A DNA stretch of 64,000 nucleotides, taken from Lethocerus indicus. Its lineage: Eukaryota; Arthropoda; Insecta; Hemiptera; Belostomatidae. The notes under the pieces are model-generated. The model was given only the letters and a program-made list of their open reading frames with translations. It did no database searches and had not been told where the DNA came from. The DNA is taken from positions 21,036,365 to 21,100,364 of the forward strand of contig JACDQD010000007.1 in the NCBI GenBank assembly GCA_019843655.1, given 5' to 3'. Position 1 is the stretch's first letter. Each line of letters starts with the position of its first letter. A program made the translations under genes and the position numbers. This document shows positions 62,177 through 64,000 of the stretch, piece after piece.

Positions 62177-64000
62177 TATGATTTCGCTACAAGAAAAGAA
62201 AGTTGACGGTACTGGTACTGGGGCCGTTGCGACGCTGGTAATATGTCAGGCGTCTGGGAGTGCTTTCGAATGCAGTGTTGAGATGTTTTAATGATCGTGG
62301 CCAGGTATGAAGGGATAGAGTTGAAAGACAAAACGTTCGTTCTAGGCGTTAAAAATCAGAGGCGGAGAGATGTCGACTGCTGGGTCCCAAGGCTGGGACT
62401 AACCCCCCGGGCGGTGGTACGACATCAATCTTACGAGGGCCCTTCCTCCGATTAGATTAAAGGGCTCGCCCTTCGGCCTCACCCCTAAATAAATCTTCAT
62501 TTATTTTCCACCGGATCCAGTTTTCTTAATTGACGTGTTCCGAGCCGCGGACATTTTTCTTCCTCCCCCCCTACCCCCTTATCTGATTCTTTTCTCTTAA
62601 CCCCGGCCCTCCTTCAGGAGAAAGGGCTAACAAACGGTCCCTAATTTGTTGATGCGTCGCGCGTCTCGAGGGCGCCGGGAGTTTTACGACCCGACCCCGG
62701 AGGGCTCGGCCCCGGGATAATAAATAAGGGCGGCAGTGGGACCGTGCGAACCACTCTCGGTGTTCCCAGACCGCCCCTTCCGCTTATCTCTTTGTATCTC
62801 TTGGAATCGATCGGACTCAAAAGAATTATCGGAGCGAAAAAAAACCTCGGGGCAACCGCGTTCGTTCAATTTCACACTGGCCACTGCGTGTACACAGCCC
62901 TGTGTCAGTGTTTATATTATACTTAAAAGGAAATTCTAAAGCGATCGCACGGCGAATACTTCATCTAAACATGAATGGCCAGGCGTTTTGCTCAGGAAAA
63001 TTTATATATTATATAACTGATGAACGACTAACCCTTACCAATATAAGTTTCTGATGTGTTAGACCCAACAGGTCCTACTCGCTGCCTTCCAACTAACATT
63101 CTACGATGTATATTCATTGAAAAATAAAGTATTTGTTTTTTTATTTTTTGATTGCAAACAATTACGATTGGCCGTGCGTGTCGTTGCTCGCTGCTGAATA
63201 GAGATTGAGTATCCCCCTAAAGCTTAGCATAGGTTGGGAGACACATCAAAGCTGGTTCATCTTAATGCTCGTAAAACACTAATAAATACATGGATTTTTT
63301 CTTGTTAGTCTAGTAAATCCAAAATTTAATGACATTGTCATAAATGAAGCCTGCTGAGAAAAGTTTGTTATTTATGTTACCAAAGCGGATAAGAGGATAA
63401 GATCTGGAAAGATTATTGCAAGACAGGCTACAATAGGAAATTTCATACCCGATAATCAGCACTTAGCCGTGAGCCCATAAATTTGTGTTGTCAGAATGGA
63501 TTCAGTGTTCAAGTGCACACCTTTTTGACTGGGGGTCGGACCCCTACCCAACAGGGTTTTTCCAAACGACGGTGCAGCGACAATGGCCAGGTAGTGGAAG
63601 AGGAGTAGAGGGCTAGCCGGTAGGCGGAGGCAGAGCGAGGTCGGCTCGCCGGCATTGTGTTACCCGGAGAGATCCTTATCCCATTAGACCGCCTATTTGC
63701 GGTCCTTATCCGGGGGCAATGAAACGTGACAGCCATTGTCGTGGGCCCCGGCTCGGCTATTGTGCTGAGCGGAGGTGACAACACGCCGGCTCCCAATATC
63801 ATCCCTCGGCCCACGACCCTCACTCGCTCTATCTATAATTGAGAGACGCCACCATCTGCCGCACCGACAAACCCGCCTCCAATATTTATCCCAGATAGCG
63901 TGTAATTCGCTTTACAATTAATAACAACATTGAAGTTACCATAATTCTTCCACCCTCTTCGGTAGAATTCCTTCAGTAGAATGCTACGGTCTACTGTTCA
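62177..64000. other. Non-coding: CpG islands at 62.3-62.9 and 63.5-64.0 kb
   Basis: Two GC-rich islands with CCGG/GGCC patches are separated by an AT-rich tract (62930-63460). The 104-codon minus frame at 63509-63823 covers the second island and has no recognised domain. The window ends inside non-coding DNA. Confidence 0.45.

Noticed and set aside
1..64000. CRISPR arrays, rRNA genes, prokaryotic operons, prophage
   Set aside because: No regularly spaced direct repeats, no rRNA-like conserved blocks and no clustered coding frames were seen.
1..64000. Known conserved insect microRNAs (let-7, mir-10, mir-iab-4, mir-9, mir-124 and others by remembered seed and mature sequence)
   Set aside because: No match noticed on reading. 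The check was by eye and not exhaustive.

Overview
This window looks like non-coding nuclear DNA from an arthropod, most likely an insect. The evidence is the absence of any long recognisable open frame, interspersed decayed transposons, (GA)n/(CT)n microsatellites, a piggyBac-type TTAA element and the 3' end of a LINE reverse-transcriptase ORF. I cannot name the species. There is no bacterial-type gene organisation, operon, rRNA, CRISPR array or intact tRNA. The open frames are short (longest 186 codons, inside a CT/GA repeat), often overlap on both strands, and match no family I can name with confidence. I therefore call no protein-coding gene.

The texture is a striking alternation. AT-rich tracts of 0.3-2 kb are interrupted by CpG-containing GC-rich islands of 0.2-1.2 kb that are crowded with TAATTA, CAATAAA/CCATAAA, TGATTTAT and GATA-type words and GGCCGG/CCCGGG patches. 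This is the look of an intergenic or intronic regulatory landscape around a developmental regulator. That is an inference from texture; the target gene is not in the window.

The best-supported objects are mobile or repetitive. (1) A dispersed palindromic (fold-back) element is present in five clear copies (777-979, 9731-10125, 19956-20198, 41335-41591, 61962-62162) and at least two deletion derivatives (13703-13760, 55780-56000). Three copies are bounded by direct repeats of 12, 13 and 14 bp. All share one terminus that reads, on the minus strand, CAAAACAG|GT, usually continuing ATGTTAAAA. The arm contains an ATG in a good context followed by about 36 codons ending at a splice-donor-like AG|GTATGT. 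(2) A 472-bp non-autonomous piggyBac-like element lies at 32961-33432, with TTAA duplications and a perfect 20-bp subterminal palindrome. (3) The broken C-terminus of a LINE ORF2 lies at about 41791-41972.

Other structure includes a very strong DNA/RNA hairpin pair at 38504-38574, a POU/homeodomain palindrome at 11079-11103, a TALE-type TGTCA site cluster at 60151-60751, and purine/pyrimidine strand-switch regions at 36392-36850 and 38681-39012. Layout: 1-41 kb is regulatory-type DNA with scattered fold-back copies and the piggyBac MITE. 41.3-42.0 kb is a transposon graveyard. 42-51 kb is mixed, with the densest GC-rich block at 48.4-51.3 kb. 51-64 kb is more regulatory-type DNA with the TALE cluster and the cleanest fold-back copy.
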